This document shows, piece by piece, positions 15,038 through 23,062 of a DNA stretch of 32,661 nucleotides. Positions within the stretch are counted from its first letter, which is position 1; every line of letters starts with the position of its first letter. Made by a program: the position numbers and the translations under genes. The notes under the pieces are model-generated. The model searched no databases and had not been told where the DNA came from. It worked only from the letters and a program-made list of their open reading frames with translations. The DNA comes from CAYLYP01 sp964387795 (GTDB lineage: Bacteria > Bacteroidota > Bacteroidia > Bacteroidales > UBA7960): contig CAYLYP010000031.1 of NCBI GenBank assembly GCA_964387795.1, forward strand, positions 1-32,661. The letters are read 5' to 3'.

Positions 15038-15682
15038 ATGAAATCCTTAAAAAAGATATTGCTCATCATTTTACTTTTTAATATAAGCAGGTTTATTGTT
15101 TCCTGTTGCGATTGCCCTGCCGATATCGTTAAATTTGATTTCACGTTGATTGATACCAAATTAATAAGGAATGACAGTGCCTGGACACAGACATTGGAGT
15201 CAGACACAATGTATGCTGAGTCTGTAGCTTTTAAAACTTATGTTTCAGATTCATCAGCCTATTATTTTTATTACAGCAATTATTGCAGGCAGGGATTTTC
15301 ATTATTTCCATCAGCAATGGCCTTTTCATGTGATTGCTCTGTGCCTTTAAAACCCAATCATTATGTTAATGATATCAGAATAAAGACCTTATATGATATT
15401 AATGCCAGTTATAAGGCCCAAAGTGATGTAACCTCATTGTTTTACGTCCCTGATCCCGAAAGCAGCCAACCAAATATTGTTTACACAGAGATTTCAAAGC
15501 AGTTAAATGGCCTTGATTCGAAAGTATATTTTGATGACCCAACAGAAGAATTTCAATTATATTTAAAAATAACTGTAGAAAATGATACTGCTTCCTTTGA
15601 AGTAAACATCTTCCTTTCAAATGGCACTATCTTTACTGATACAACAAGCATCATCCACATCATACCCAGTCCCCAAAAATAA
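15038..15682 (+). CDS. Putative lipoprotein of unknown function
   Basis: A 214-residue protein with a basic start (MKSLKK), a hydrophobic stretch (ILLIILLFNI) and a lipobox-like end, RFIVSCCDC, with candidate lipidated Cys23 or Cys24. It is therefore probably anchored to a membrane in the envelope. The mature part is Asp/Ser/Tyr-rich, with extra cysteines at CRQGF and SCDCS, and looks beta-rich. I do not recognise the family with confidence; it resembles short Bacteroidota lipoproteins of the DUF5034 kind. The beta-barrel candidate begins 38 bases downstream, so the two probably form an operon. Confidence 0.75.
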   Translation: MKSLKKILLIILLFNISRFIVSCCDCPADIVKFDFTLIDTKLIRNDSAWTQTLESDTMYAESVAFKTYVSDSSAYYFYYSNYCRQGFSLFPSAMAFSCDCSVPLKPNHYVNDIRIKTLYDINASYKAQSDVTSLFYVPDPESSQPNIVYTEISKQLNGLDSKVYFDDPTEEFQLYLKITVENDTASFEVNIFLSNGTIFTDTTSIIHIIPSPQK

Positions 15683-15720
15683 TTATCTCATATATCTATA
15701 GACGCAAAAATGCACTAAAC

Positions 15721-16593
15721 ATGAAACATATCACCATATCCATTTTTATTTTTTCATTGGGTATGCTCTTATCCTTAGAAGGTAAAGCACAGGAAAACAA
15801 AAAATACAAAGATTTCACATTTGGGGTTCAGATAGGGGCATCCAATGTAGATGCAGGTGCTCAGCCAGTAGGACAAAACCCTGATTTCATGAATTACCTT
15901 TATGGTAGCGATTCCTGGTTAGACTTTCCAAATATTGGCATTAATACAGGCATTGAGTTCAATAACGGGATTAAAGCATCGATGAGGATATTTACAGGTG
16001 ATGAACTTTTCCCTGAGAATATCCAATTACAGCTTGGATATCGTCTCATGCCCTTTTTAAGCCTTGATGCTTCATTTCACTGCTATGATTGGCTAATAAA
16101 TATTGATAATGTAAACCATTATACGGCCATAAACCCTGAAATGATATATATGGGCTATGATTCAGACTACAGGCAGATAAGCATTTACGATCATTCTTTT
16201 TTATTTGGCCCTGAATTTTATTACCAAACAGGCGCCTTAAGCCTTTCAGGCGGGCTACAGGGAGGTATTGGGAAGTTCTCCTCCTTTGATGACAAGATTA
16301 CTGGAAAGAAATCCTATTCAAACTACATAGAGGTCTATGAGTTTGATGTTGAATCAGATTATACATTTATGTGGTCACCATCAGCCAATATAAAGCTTGA
16401 CTTATTCCGTTTATCTGACTGTAAATTGGGTTTTCAGGCAAATATAATTGGTTTTATGAGTAAAAGAAGTTTTGACTATAAGCTGACACACTATGAGTGG
16501 ACTATGGACAACAGCTCATCGGCTAGCATTGAAGGATCCAAAAGGGATTTTTCCCGATGGCAGGTTGAGTTTGGATTATATTACAGATGGTAA
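15721..16593 (+). CDS. Probable outer-membrane beta-barrel protein
   Basis: A 290-residue exported protein. Its signal peptide is MKHITISIFIFSLGMLLSLE, with cleavage expected after GKAQ (about residue 24). The mature sequence alternates aromatic and polar residues in many short strands, with phrases such as YKDFTFGVQIGASN and FNNGIKASMRIFTG, and ends FGLYYRW, the aromatic C-terminus typical of outer-membrane barrels. No named family is recognised. The last 18 bases overlap the convergent amidohydrolase gene. Confidence 0.75.
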   Translation: MKHITISIFIFSLGMLLSLEGKAQENKKYKDFTFGVQIGASNVDAGAQPVGQNPDFMNYLYGSDSWLDFPNIGINTGIEFNNGIKASMRIFTGDELFPENIQLQLGYRLMPFLSLDASFHCYDWLINIDNVNHYTAINPEMIYMGYDSDYRQISIYDHSFLFGPEFYYQTGALSLSGGLQGGIGKFSSFDDKITGKKSYSNYIEVYEFDVESDYTFMWSPSANIKLDLFRLSDCKLGFQANIIGFMSKRSFDYKLTHYEWTMDNSSSASIEGSKRDFSRWQVEFGLYYRW

Positions 16594-17760
16594 TTTTGAA
16601 AGTTCTACTGATAATCCATTAAGCCTATTTGCAATATTGTAAAAAGCCAACAACCCTGACTGTATAATTTCATCAGGAAAGTCATAGTTTTCGTTGTGAA
16701 GCTGAGGGAAATCCACACCACAACCAAGGCCAAACATTGCAGAAGGAGCCATTTTAGAGAAATGCCCAAAGTCTTCGCTCCATCGGAAAGGCTGTTTGAG
16801 TTTGATCAGGTCAAGACCTGTCCTTTGAGCAGATTCAAAGATTATCTGTGCCGCATCAGGATGGTTTACCGTAGCCGGGAAGGGTTCTTTAAATGAGAAA
16901 TTAAGCTTAAGATTGTGTAAAGCACCAATATCAATAGCCAGCTTTTTAATTGTTTCGATAGTATCAAAGAGTTTTTCATCCGAAAAAGCCCTGAGGGTAA
17001 TCATCAGTTCAGCAAAACCGGGACTTGTTCCAAAAGCAGGATTGCCTAGCCGGGCATGGATAATTGTAATCAACGAGAAATCCTTATCAAGAACAGAACC
17101 CTTGTTCAGCTTATTGATTTCAATAATTAAGCTAGCCAGGGCTAAATCAGGGTTCAGACCATTCTCGGGATGGGCAGCATGGGAAGTCTTACCTTCAAGT
17201 TGGATAACCATCCCTGATGAAGCGGCAGCAAATGTCCCATCTTTAAACAATACAGCAGCTTTTTTAAAAGATGGGAGATTGTGCAATGCAAAACAATAAT
17301 CAGCTTTAATATTTCTATGGGTAAGGTCTTCGACAGCTAATAAGGCCCCGTCGCCTGTTTCTTCGGCAGCCTGAAAAAAGAGCATTACCTTCCCTTTTGA
17401 AGGGGGATAGCGTTTAAGCAAACAAGCCATCCCTGAAAGTATTGCAATATGTCCATCATGGCCGCATAAATGGGCAATTCCTTTATTTGAGGAACGATAT
17501 GGAATGTCATTTTTTTCTTCAATTGGCAAGGCATCCATATCAGCCCTAAACAAAACAGATGAGCCTGGAATCCCTGAATCAAATATTGCAAGAAGGCTAT
17601 GCCCGCCAATGTTTTCAATGAGTTCTGACGGGTTAAAGTCTAAGAGGAATGATTTAATAATCCCTGATGTTTTTTCTTCATTCCCCGAAAGTTCAGGATT
17701 GGCATGGAGTTCATGCCTCAGTAAATAAAGCTTTTGTAATATAACATCATCAATTTCCAT
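16576..17760 (-). CDS. M20-family metallo-amidohydrolase (N-acyl-amino-acid amidohydrolase type)
   Basis: A 394-residue cytoplasmic enzyme of the M20D group, which cleaves the amide bond of N-acyl amino acids or related conjugates. Metal-binding and catalytic residues are visible: Cys99 and His101 in CGHDGH, Glu133-Glu134 in AAEETGDG, His160 in ALHNLP and His355 in LHNENYDFPDE. The family phrase RADMDALPI is at 72-80. The dimerisation domain sits at about 180-290. The exact substrate is not evident. The 3' end overlaps the convergent barrel gene by 18 bases. The start codon is part of a repeat motif shared with the end of the window. Confidence 0.92.
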   Translation of the reverse strand: MEIDDVILQKLYLLRHELHANPELSGNEEKTSGIIKSFLLDFNPSELIENIGGHSLLAIFDSGIPGSSVLFRADMDALPIEEKNDIPYRSSNKGIAHLCGHDGHIAILSGMACLLKRYPPSKGKVMLFFQAAEETGDGALLAVEDLTHRNIKADYCFALHNLPSFKKAAVLFKDGTFAAASSGMVIQLEGKTSHAAHPENGLNPDLALASLIIEINKLNKGSVLDKDFSLITIIHARLGNPAFGTSPGFAELMITLRAFSDEKLFDTIETIKKLAIDIGALHNLKLNFSFKEPFPATVNHPDAAQIIFESAQRTGLDLIKLKQPFRWSEDFGHFSKMAPSAMFGLGCGVDFPQLHNENYDFPDEIIQSGLLAFYNIANRLNGLSVELSKLPSVI

Positions 17761-17805
17761 CCGTAAATAATTATTTAGATTGTGGTCGGATAATACGCAA
17801 AGTTA
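17758..17805 (-). promoter_or_regulatory. Leader of the M20 gene with -7 box and start-codon inverted repeat
   Basis: TAACTTTG on the minus strand (17798-17805) is a full -7 box. The roughly 31-base leader starts near ATCCG (17787-17791) and ends CGGATG, so ATCCG can pair with CGGAT at the start codon. The segment also holds CATCCGTAAATAATTA (17758-17773) and GGTCGGAT (17784-17791), both repeated at 32511-32543. Confidence 0.4.
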
Positions 17806-17845
17806 AATAAAAAATGCCACCTTCATTTGCATTGAAGGTGGCATT
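17805..17845 (-). terminator. Intrinsic terminator after the small secreted-protein gene
   Basis: AATGCCACCTTCA (17813-17825) pairs perfectly with TGAAGGTGGCATT (17833-17845) around seven bases. On the minus strand the stem is followed by a T run. Confidence 0.88.
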
Positions 17846-17867
17846 CATTGTTTAAACAATTACGTAT

Positions 17868-18317
17868 TTAGTTATGAAAGATGACCAATCCATAACGGGC
17901 TACATCATAACCTTCAACATATTCTTTAACAGTAATGGTTATCTTATACTGTTGACTTTCGTCAGGGGTAAAAGTAACGGTTGCAGAATTTTCAGGGCCG
18001 TCATCCTTAAGTACCAGTGTCCATTGTTCAAGCAGATCATCATATTCATATACCGCGATATCAAGGTCTGCAACACCATTATCAGCAAAAGCAAACAGTG
18101 CATACTCCCAGGAGCTAGTAAGTGTCCTGTAAGTATCTTTGCTCGTAAAAATGAGGTCATACTCAGCCCTAACTACCTCAAATCCCTCATTATCAATTTG
18201 TGCAATGATTTCAGCCCCAATATCATGGATAGGTTTTGCAAGTTTACCATTGATACATTGCCCCTGGGCAAAGAAGCTAAATCCAATTAAAAGCATAAAA
18301 AAAGAAATTGTTCTCAT
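17868..18317 (-). CDS. Small secreted protein of unknown function
   Basis: A 149-residue protein with a clear signal peptide (MRTISFFMLLIGFSFFAQGQ, cleavage near residue 20). The mature part has beta-rich patterning, for example SATVTFTPDESQQYKITITV, reminiscent of a jelly-roll or pre-peptidase C-terminal-like fold, and a single cysteine just after the cleavage site. I do not recognise the family. It is monocistronic with a strong terminator. Confidence 0.75.
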   Translation of the reverse strand: MRTISFFMLLIGFSFFAQGQCINGKLAKPIHDIGAEIIAQIDNEGFEVVRAEYDLIFTSKDTYRTLTSSWEYALFAFADNGVADLDIAVYEYDDLLEQWTLVLKDDGPENSATVTFTPDESQQYKITITVKEYVEGYDVARYGLVIFHN

Positions 18318-18463
18318 ATCTCAAGTAGTTTTTATGGTTTATCGAAAACATTTAACTATCAGTCATTAAATTTAAAAAAAATTTAACACATTAAAAAATA
18401 TTTTTATCAAAAACTTGATTTTTACCACATAAGTAGTAGTATGAACAAAGAGTAAAAACAATC

Positions 18464-19297
18464 CTATTTTAGACAATCAATGACCACAAAAGGCACATCC
18501 AGCATCAATGTTCCTTGAAGTTCAGCTATTTGGTTTAGTTTTCTTTCAATACCATCGAATATGTATTCTTGTTTTTCCGGTTCAATGATTTTCTTCCAGC
18601 TTTCGAGGAACGCAAAACGGATAAAAAAATATTCAAACATTGTAGTCCCATCTACGAACTTATAGCTAAAAGTATCCCGGGTTATTGAATTTACGATAAA
18701 ACCCTGGTCTTCAAGTTTTTTTACTATCAGCTCAAGCGGTTTTCGTTTTTCAAAAATGTGTGACTTCATGAGGCCTATGTGTTGCATCATTCCTTCTTTT
18801 AGCAACACCTCCTCCATAGCCTGATATAAAACACTCATTGTGCCTTCAAGATTAAAGGACTGTATAAACTGCCCCCCTGGTTTAAGCACCCTATAACATT
18901 CGCTCAAAGCCTTGTCAGGATTTTCTATGTTATTTAGCCCATTATTGCTTGTAATCAGGTCAAAATAAGCACCCTCAAAAGGCATATCCTCGGCACTACC
19001 ACGAATAATTTCAATGTTTTTGACCTTATAAAGTGAGATTTTTTTTTCAGCACGTTCAATTGCTTCATCCCACAAATCCATTCCAAAAACTTTTGATGAT
19101 TTTCCAAGGCGCATAGCAATTTCGATAAGAGGGAATCCATTGCCAAACCCAATATCAAGAGAGGCAATATTTTTCTTATACCGGATTCCGTCAAGTAGCT
19201 TAAGCCCAAAGGGGGCAGACCACAAAGAAAGCTCATCCAATGTATCCACCAGTTGAGCATCCTTACTACTAAATTCATTTTCCAAATAGCCTTTCAT
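18464..19297 (-). CDS. Class I SAM-dependent methyltransferase
   Basis: A 277-residue cytoplasmic enzyme. The SAM-binding motif I is LDIGFGNGFP (residues 47-56). The ribose-binding acidic residue is Asp74 in GMDLWDEA, and SAEDMPF (101-107) and FDLITSNNG (112-120) form the later motifs, followed by VLKPGG (137-142). This is the Methyltransf_11/25 pattern seen in ubiquinone-type and small-molecule methyltransferases. The C-terminal 130 residues presumably bind the substrate, which cannot be guessed. The neighbours (recA, a secreted protein) give no pathway clue. Confidence 0.88.
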   Translation of the reverse strand: MKGYLENEFSSKDAQLVDTLDELSLWSAPFGLKLLDGIRYKKNIASLDIGFGNGFPLIEIAMRLGKSSKVFGMDLWDEAIERAEKKISLYKVKNIEIIRGSAEDMPFEGAYFDLITSNNGLNNIENPDKALSECYRVLKPGGQFIQSFNLEGTMSVLYQAMEEVLLKEGMMQHIGLMKSHIFEKRKPLELIVKKLEDQGFIVNSITRDTFSYKFVDGTTMFEYFFIRFAFLESWKKIIEPEKQEYIFDGIERKLNQIAELQGTLMLDVPFVVIDCLK

Positions 19298-19333
19298 GGT
19301 ATTTTGTTTTTAAAGATCAATAAATTTCACCAA

Positions 19334-19341
19334 CAAAGCTA
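19334..19341 (-). promoter_or_regulatory. Possible -7 box of the methyltransferase gene
   Basis: TAGCTTTG on the minus strand, about 37 bases before the ATG at 19297. No clear -33 box. Confidence 0.3.
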
Positions 19342-19442
19342 TGAAAACGAACAAAAATTTCATTATAAAAACAAAATGACTTTAGTTTTAAAAAACAAAA
19401 GATACTTAATACGTATTAATATAAACATAGTAGGGCAGAAAG

Positions 19443-19477
19443 AAAAAAGCGCAGCCCTGTATAATGGGACTACGCTT
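19443..19477 (-). terminator. Intrinsic terminator after recA
   Basis: AAGCG, AG and CCC pair with GGG, CT and CGCTT (19447-19477) with small interruptions. The minus strand continues into a T run. Confidence 0.75.
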
Positions 19478-19512
19478 ATAATGTGAACAGAAAAAAAATG
19501 ATTGTCTTTAGG

Positions 19513-20550
19513 TTAAGAGACCATTTTTTCGATGATTTGTTTTTCGATTTCTTCTGACATTTCAGGATTGTCCATGATTAACTGTTTAACAGCGTCCCTG
19601 CCCTGACCAAGTTTTGTTTCACCATAGCTGAACCAGCTACCGCTTTTCTTAACAATACCATATTCAACAGCCAGGTCAATGATTTCTCCGGCCTTACTAA
19701 TCCCTTCGCCATATATAATATCAAACTCAGCTTGCCTGAAAGGAGGGGCGAGTTTATTTTTGACAACCTTAACCTTAGTCCGGTTACCAATTGCATTATC
19801 ACCATCTTTAATCTGGGCCAGCCTGCGGATATCAATTCTTACAGAAGCATAAAACTTCAAGGCATTACCACCTGTAGTTGTTTCAGGGTTTCCAAACATA
19901 ACCCCGATTTTCTCCCTCAACTGGTTAATAAAGATACAGCAGCAGCCTGTTTTATTAATTGTTCCGGTTAATTTACGCAAGGCCTGGGACATCAGACGGG
20001 CTTGAAGACCCATTTTTGAATCACCCATTTCGCCTTCAATTTCGCTTTTTGGAGTAAGAGCAGCAACAGAGTCGATAACAATAATATCAATTGCACCTGA
20101 ACGGATAAGGTTTTCTGCTATTTCGAGGGCTTGTTCACCATTATCAGGCTGAGATACAAGAAGGTTTTCAATATCTACCCCTAATTTTTTTGCATAAGAA
20201 CTGTCGAATGCATGTTCAGCATCAATAAATGCTGCTATACCACCAGTTTTTTGTGCATTGGCAATAGCATGGATTGCAAGTGTTGTTTTACCCGAAGATT
20301 CAGGCCCAAAGATTTCTATGACCCTGCCCTTTGGCAAACCACCAGTCCCAAGTGCAACATCAAGTGCAAGAGAACCTGTTGAAATTGACTCAACAGGAAG
20401 TACTGCATTGTCGCCGAGCTTCATGATAGTTCCTTTACCATAAGACTTTTCAAGCTTATCAAGTGTCAGTTGAAGTGCTTTAAGCTTTTCAGGATTAACA
20501 ACAGGCTTTTCCGGTGCGGTTTCTTTAACTTTTTCTTTTTCTTTGCTCAT
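19513..20550 (-). CDS. recA: Recombinase A
   Basis: A 345-residue DNA strand-exchange ATPase, central to homologous recombination and SOS-type responses. The Walker A motif is GPESSGKT (82-89). Other family hallmarks are GSLALDVALGTGGLPKGR, FIDAEHAFD, IIVIDSVAALTPKSEIEGEMGD, the DNA-binding loop 2 region FGNPETTTGGNALKFYASVR, and the C-terminal GSWFSYGETKLGQGRD. The length is normal, with a lysine/glutamate-rich N-terminal tail. No obvious LexA box is visible upstream. It sits downstream of bcp, separated by that gene's terminator. Confidence 0.98.
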   Translation of the reverse strand: MSKEKEKVKETAPEKPVVNPEKLKALQLTLDKLEKSYGKGTIMKLGDNAVLPVESISTGSLALDVALGTGGLPKGRVIEIFGPESSGKTTLAIHAIANAQKTGGIAAFIDAEHAFDSSYAKKLGVDIENLLVSQPDNGEQALEIAENLIRSGAIDIIVIDSVAALTPKSEIEGEMGDSKMGLQARLMSQALRKLTGTINKTGCCCIFINQLREKIGVMFGNPETTTGGNALKFYASVRIDIRRLAQIKDGDNAIGNRTKVKVVKNKLAPPFRQAEFDIIYGEGISKAGEIIDLAVEYGIVKKSGSWFSYGETKLGQGRDAVKQLIMDNPEMSEEIEKQIIEKMVS

Positions 20551-20595
20551 ATATTTCTCAATATTAAATATTTAATCATTCTTATACCTTCAATC

Positions 20596-20603
20596 CAAAA
20601 TTA
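20596..20603 (-). promoter_or_regulatory. Possible -7 box of recA
   Basis: TAATTTTG on the minus strand, about 45 bases before the ATG. The nearest TTG upstream (20620-20622) gives a short 16-base spacer, so the promoter is weak by consensus. Confidence 0.3.
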
Positions 20604-20656
20604 CCATTTATTTTATTATCAAGCTTAAATACGAAAGAAATTGTTAACATTAATGG

Positions 20657-20692
20657 CAAAAAAAAGGAAGGCCGGTAACATACCAGCCTTCC
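20657..20692 (-). terminator. Intrinsic terminator after bcp
   Basis: GGAAGGC (20666-20672) pairs with GCCTTCC (20686-20692), with an inner GGTA/TACC stem. The minus strand follows with a run of eight T. Confidence 0.9.
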
Positions 20693-20728
20693 CTCCAACA
20701 TAAACCAATTTAAACCAAAACAAAAAAA

Positions 20729-21196
20729 TTATAGTTTTTCAAGAATCTGTTCAGTATGATTTTTAGTATCCACCTTATCAAAAACATGGATGATATTACC
20801 CTGTTCATCAATAAGGAATGTAGTCCGATGAATCCCATCGTAAACTTTACCCATAAATTTTTTAGGTCCCCAAACACCATATTGTTGTAATATTGTTTTA
20901 TCAGTGTCAGCAATTAAAGGGAAGGGCAAATTGTTTTTTTCAATAAATTTCTGATGAGATTTAGCACTATCAGCACTAACGCCAATTATTTTAATGCCTT
21001 TATCAAGAAGCAGTTTATAGTTGTCCCTAAGGTTGCAGGCTTGGGCCGTACAACCGGGGGTGCTATCCTTAGGATAAAAATAAAGGACTACTTTATGAGA
21101 AATAAAATCTTCAAGGGAAATCATTTTTCCTTCCTGATCCAGACCTTTAAATACAGGTGCCTTTTGGCCTGCTTCCAGTTTATTATTAGCTGTCAT
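20729..21196 (-). CDS. bcp: Thioredoxin-dependent peroxiredoxin (Bcp/PrxQ type)
   Basis: A 155-residue cytoplasmic peroxidase that reduces hydrogen peroxide and organic hydroperoxides with electrons from thioredoxin. The peroxidatic cysteine is Cys49 in YPKDSTPGCTAQAC, and the resolving cysteine is Cys54, the five-residue spacing of the E. coli Bcp type. GVSADS and PLIADTDKTI are typical later motifs. It follows nth by 67 bases on the same strand, although a terminator hairpin sits between them. Confidence 0.96.
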   Translation of the reverse strand: MTANNKLEAGQKAPVFKGLDQEGKMISLEDFISHKVVLYFYPKDSTPGCTAQACNLRDNYKLLLDKGIKIIGVSADSAKSHQKFIEKNNLPFPLIADTDKTILQQYGVWGPKKFMGKVYDGIHRTTFLIDEQGNIIHVFDKVDTKNHTEQILEKL

Positions 21197-21246
21197 TTAT
21201 GCGATTTTTTGCAAGTAAAACATTAAAAAAATAGATTTGTTCAACA

Positions 21247-21278
21247 AATAAAAAATAGCCTGATTATTTTTTCAGGCT
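21247..21278 (-). terminator. Intrinsic terminator overlapping the nth stop codon
   Basis: AGCCTGA (21257-21263) pairs with TCAGGCT (21272-21278). The nth stop codon (21264-21266) lies in the loop, and the minus strand then runs into ATTTTTTATTT. Read-through would be needed for an nth-bcp transcript. Confidence 0.75.
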
Positions 21279-21914
21279 TATGTTTTTTGAATAATAATCA
21301 CAAACTGATACAAAAGGGCATTCATTGCATTTTGGTGACCTTGCGAGGCAAGTATATCGGCCATGTAATATCAACCAATGATGTGCTATAGGTATCAAAT
21401 CCGGGGGGATGCGCTTTACGAGTTGCTTTTCTGTTTCCAAAGGGTTCTTTGCATTTTTGCTTAGGCCTAGCCGGGCAGCAACCCGAAACACATGGGTATC
21501 GACAGCAAGGGCTGGTTTATTAAAAACAACAGATGCTATCACATTAGCAGTTTTTCGGCCAACACCAGGTAATCTCATCAATTGTTCTATATCTTCGGGG
21601 ACAATACCTTTATACTCACCCGCCAGCATCATAGCCATCCCTTTAAGATTTTTGCTTTTGTTGTTTGGATATGAACAGGATTTTATAAAATCAAAAATCT
21701 CATCCTGGCTGGCAACCGATAGCGAACCCACATCAGGAAACCTATTAAAAAATGTAGGTGTTATCTGGTTCACACGCTTATCAGTACATTGTGCTGATAG
21801 GATTACGGCCACAAGCAATTGATAAGGGTTTTCGTATATAAGTTCAGTTTCGGCCTCGGGTTGATGGGTTTTGAAATATTCAAGGATATATTTAAACCTC
21901 TCGTTTATTCTCAT
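21264..21914 (-). CDS. nth: Endonuclease III, base-excision repair glycosylase/AP lyase
   Basis: A 216-residue DNA glycosylase that removes oxidised pyrimidines and nicks the abasic site. The helix-hairpin-helix is LPGVGRKTANV with catalytic Lys121, and the essential Asp is Asp139 in AVDTHVFRV. The [4Fe-4S] cluster cysteines are 189, 196, 199 and 205, with the standard C-x6-C-x2-C-x5-C spacing. The frame is open to 21944, but the -7 box at 21933-21940 lies inside that extension, so the ATG at 21914 is used. It is grouped with bcp and recA, a sensible set for oxidative DNA damage. Confidence 0.96.
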   Translation of the reverse strand: MRINERFKYILEYFKTHQPEAETELIYENPYQLLVAVILSAQCTDKRVNQITPTFFNRFPDVGSLSVASQDEIFDFIKSCSYPNNKSKNLKGMAMMLAGEYKGIVPEDIEQLMRLPGVGRKTANVIASVVFNKPALAVDTHVFRVAARLGLSKNAKNPLETEKQLVKRIPPDLIPIAHHWLILHGRYTCLARSPKCNECPFVSVCDYYSKNISLKK

Positions 21915-21932
21915 AATAGTCTCATTGTTATA

Positions 21933-21940
21933 CAAAGGTA
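21933..21940 (-). promoter_or_regulatory. -7 box of nth
   Basis: TACCTTTG on the minus strand. Transcription would start about 12 bases before the ATG at 21914, leaving a very short leader. Confidence 0.45.
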
Positions 21941-22079
21941 ACATATCAGAAGCAAAAAATATATAAATCAGGAATAAAACATGCTTAAATATAAATTATT
22001 TATCATATAGAATATATTTATGCAATTGTATCAAATAAATTATCACATAAGAGTTGATTAATGAAAAATAAAATTTATT

Positions 22080-22108
22080 ATTGTATGAAGAAATAAAGTG
22101 TATTTTTG
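22080..22108 (+). promoter_or_regulatory. Promoter of the pentapeptide-repeat gene
   Basis: ATTG (22080-22083), a 17-base spacer, then TATTTTTG (22101-22108). It overlaps the alternative TTG start at 22081, which is why the later ATG is preferred. Confidence 0.5.
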
Positions 22109-22158
22109 TAAAACAATTTATATACTACAATGGTTTATTTTGTAAAAAGAAGTATAAG

Positions 22159-22722
22159 ATGGAACGTTTTTTAAGCGATAAGGATTTATGGGTACTCATT
22201 GCCGGGAGCAGTGTGGGGGATCATTACAAGCCATTGAACCTGAGGGGTGCATGTCTTGAAGGCGCACAATTAATGGGAGCAGATTTATCAGGGGCAAATT
22301 TTTCGAAAGCCAATTTAAAAAATGCAAACCTTGCAAATGCCAACTTAAGTGGGGCATTTCTTTCCGAAGCTACATTAGATGGAGCAAACCTGAGTGGAGC
22401 AAACCTGGAAGGTGCTGTAATTATTCAGGCTTCTGGAATTGCATGTATTGCCAAAGAAACAGATTTTACGGATGTTAACATGTCGGGTTCCAACTTCTCA
22501 GAAACAGATTTTTCAGATGCTGACCTCACAAGGGTTGATATGTCGAAAGCGATGCTTAAAGATTGCATTTTTATTCGGACCAATTTGTTTAAATCAAATT
22601 TAAGCGAATCCGATTTATCCGGCTCAGAGCTTGATGAAGCTAATTTTGGTAAAGCATACATGAACGAAACCATCCTTTATAATGTAAAAAACCTTGAAAG
22701 GACTATAGGGTTTAAATATTGA
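22159..22722 (+). CDS. Pentapeptide-repeat protein
   Basis: A 187-residue protein made almost wholly of A(D/N)LXX pentapeptide repeats, which fold as a right-handed square beta-helix. After a short capping region (MERFLSDKDLWVLIAG), repeats run from about 27 to 87 (for example GADLSGANFSKANLKNANLA). About 13 irregular residues (IIQASGIACIAKE) interrupt them, and they resume from about 101 to 172. No signal peptide is seen, so it is probably cytoplasmic. Some family members (Qnr, MfpA) mimic DNA and protect gyrase, but the repeat alone does not show that role. A MITE-like element begins within ten bases of the stop codon. Confidence 0.9.
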   Translation: MERFLSDKDLWVLIAGSSVGDHYKPLNLRGACLEGAQLMGADLSGANFSKANLKNANLANANLSGAFLSEATLDGANLSGANLEGAVIIQASGIACIAKETDFTDVNMSGSNFSETDFSDADLTRVDMSKAMLKDCIFIRTNLFKSNLSESDLSGSELDEANFGKAYMNETILYNVKNLERTIGFKY

Positions 22723-22731
22723 TCAATAATT

Positions 22732-22958
22732 AGGGTCTGCTGAAAAACACTTAACAAACAGGATATAAATCATTTACAATTTCATTTTTTAGTATTGCAG
22801 GCAAGGATTCACTTCATTAGGTGCTAATATGTTTGCATCTTGTTTTAGTTAGTCTTTAAGGCATCATCTGCTTCGTTGCCATCGGCTCATAGTATTATTA
22901 TACAATTTCGCCTTGTCGCCTCACATCTGACACCTTAAAGACTTTAACAGCAGACCCT
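22732..22958. mobile_element. MITE-like element, 227 bp, with terminal inverted repeats
   Basis: AGGGTCTGCTG (22732-22742) and CAGCAGACCCT (22948-22958) are perfect inverted ends. With the flanking AATT on each side, and a further T/A, the symmetry extends to 16 bases (22727-22742 and 22948-22963). AATT is a palindrome, so it may be a target duplication or part of the ends. An internal inverted repeat, AGTCTTTAAGG (22851-22861) and CCTTAAAGACT (22933-22943), fills the right part. There is no room for a transposase. The ends resemble those of DDE-type insertion sequences common in Bacteroidota, so it is probably a non-autonomous relative. Confidence 0.7.
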
Positions 22959-23062
22959 AATTACAGATTTTTTTTGTCAGAAAACATTTTAGAGAAAGAA
23001 TAACAGACAACATCCAGGGTATAAGGATCAATACAACATTTTGAAATATATTTAACTATCAA

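Noticed and set aside
14956..15207. Minus-strand frame of 83 codons opposite the lipoprotein gene
   Set aside because: It is antisense to a gene with a clear lipoprotein signal and covers only its 5' half; no supporting motif.
16576..16593. Eighteen-base overlap of the barrel gene and the M20 gene as a sign of truncation
   Set aside because: Both proteins end with sensible C-termini; short convergent overlaps are ordinary in compact genomes.
19513..20550. Run of three cysteines in RecA (GCCCIFINQL) as an oddity
   Set aside because: It replaces a hydrophobic strand segment, and similar cysteine-rich versions occur in Bacteroidota RecA as far as I recall; no catalytic residue is affected.
22081..22158. 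Longer pentapeptide-repeat protein starting with TTG
   Set aside because: The TTG lies inside the -33 box of a good promoter, and the extra residues contain no repeats.
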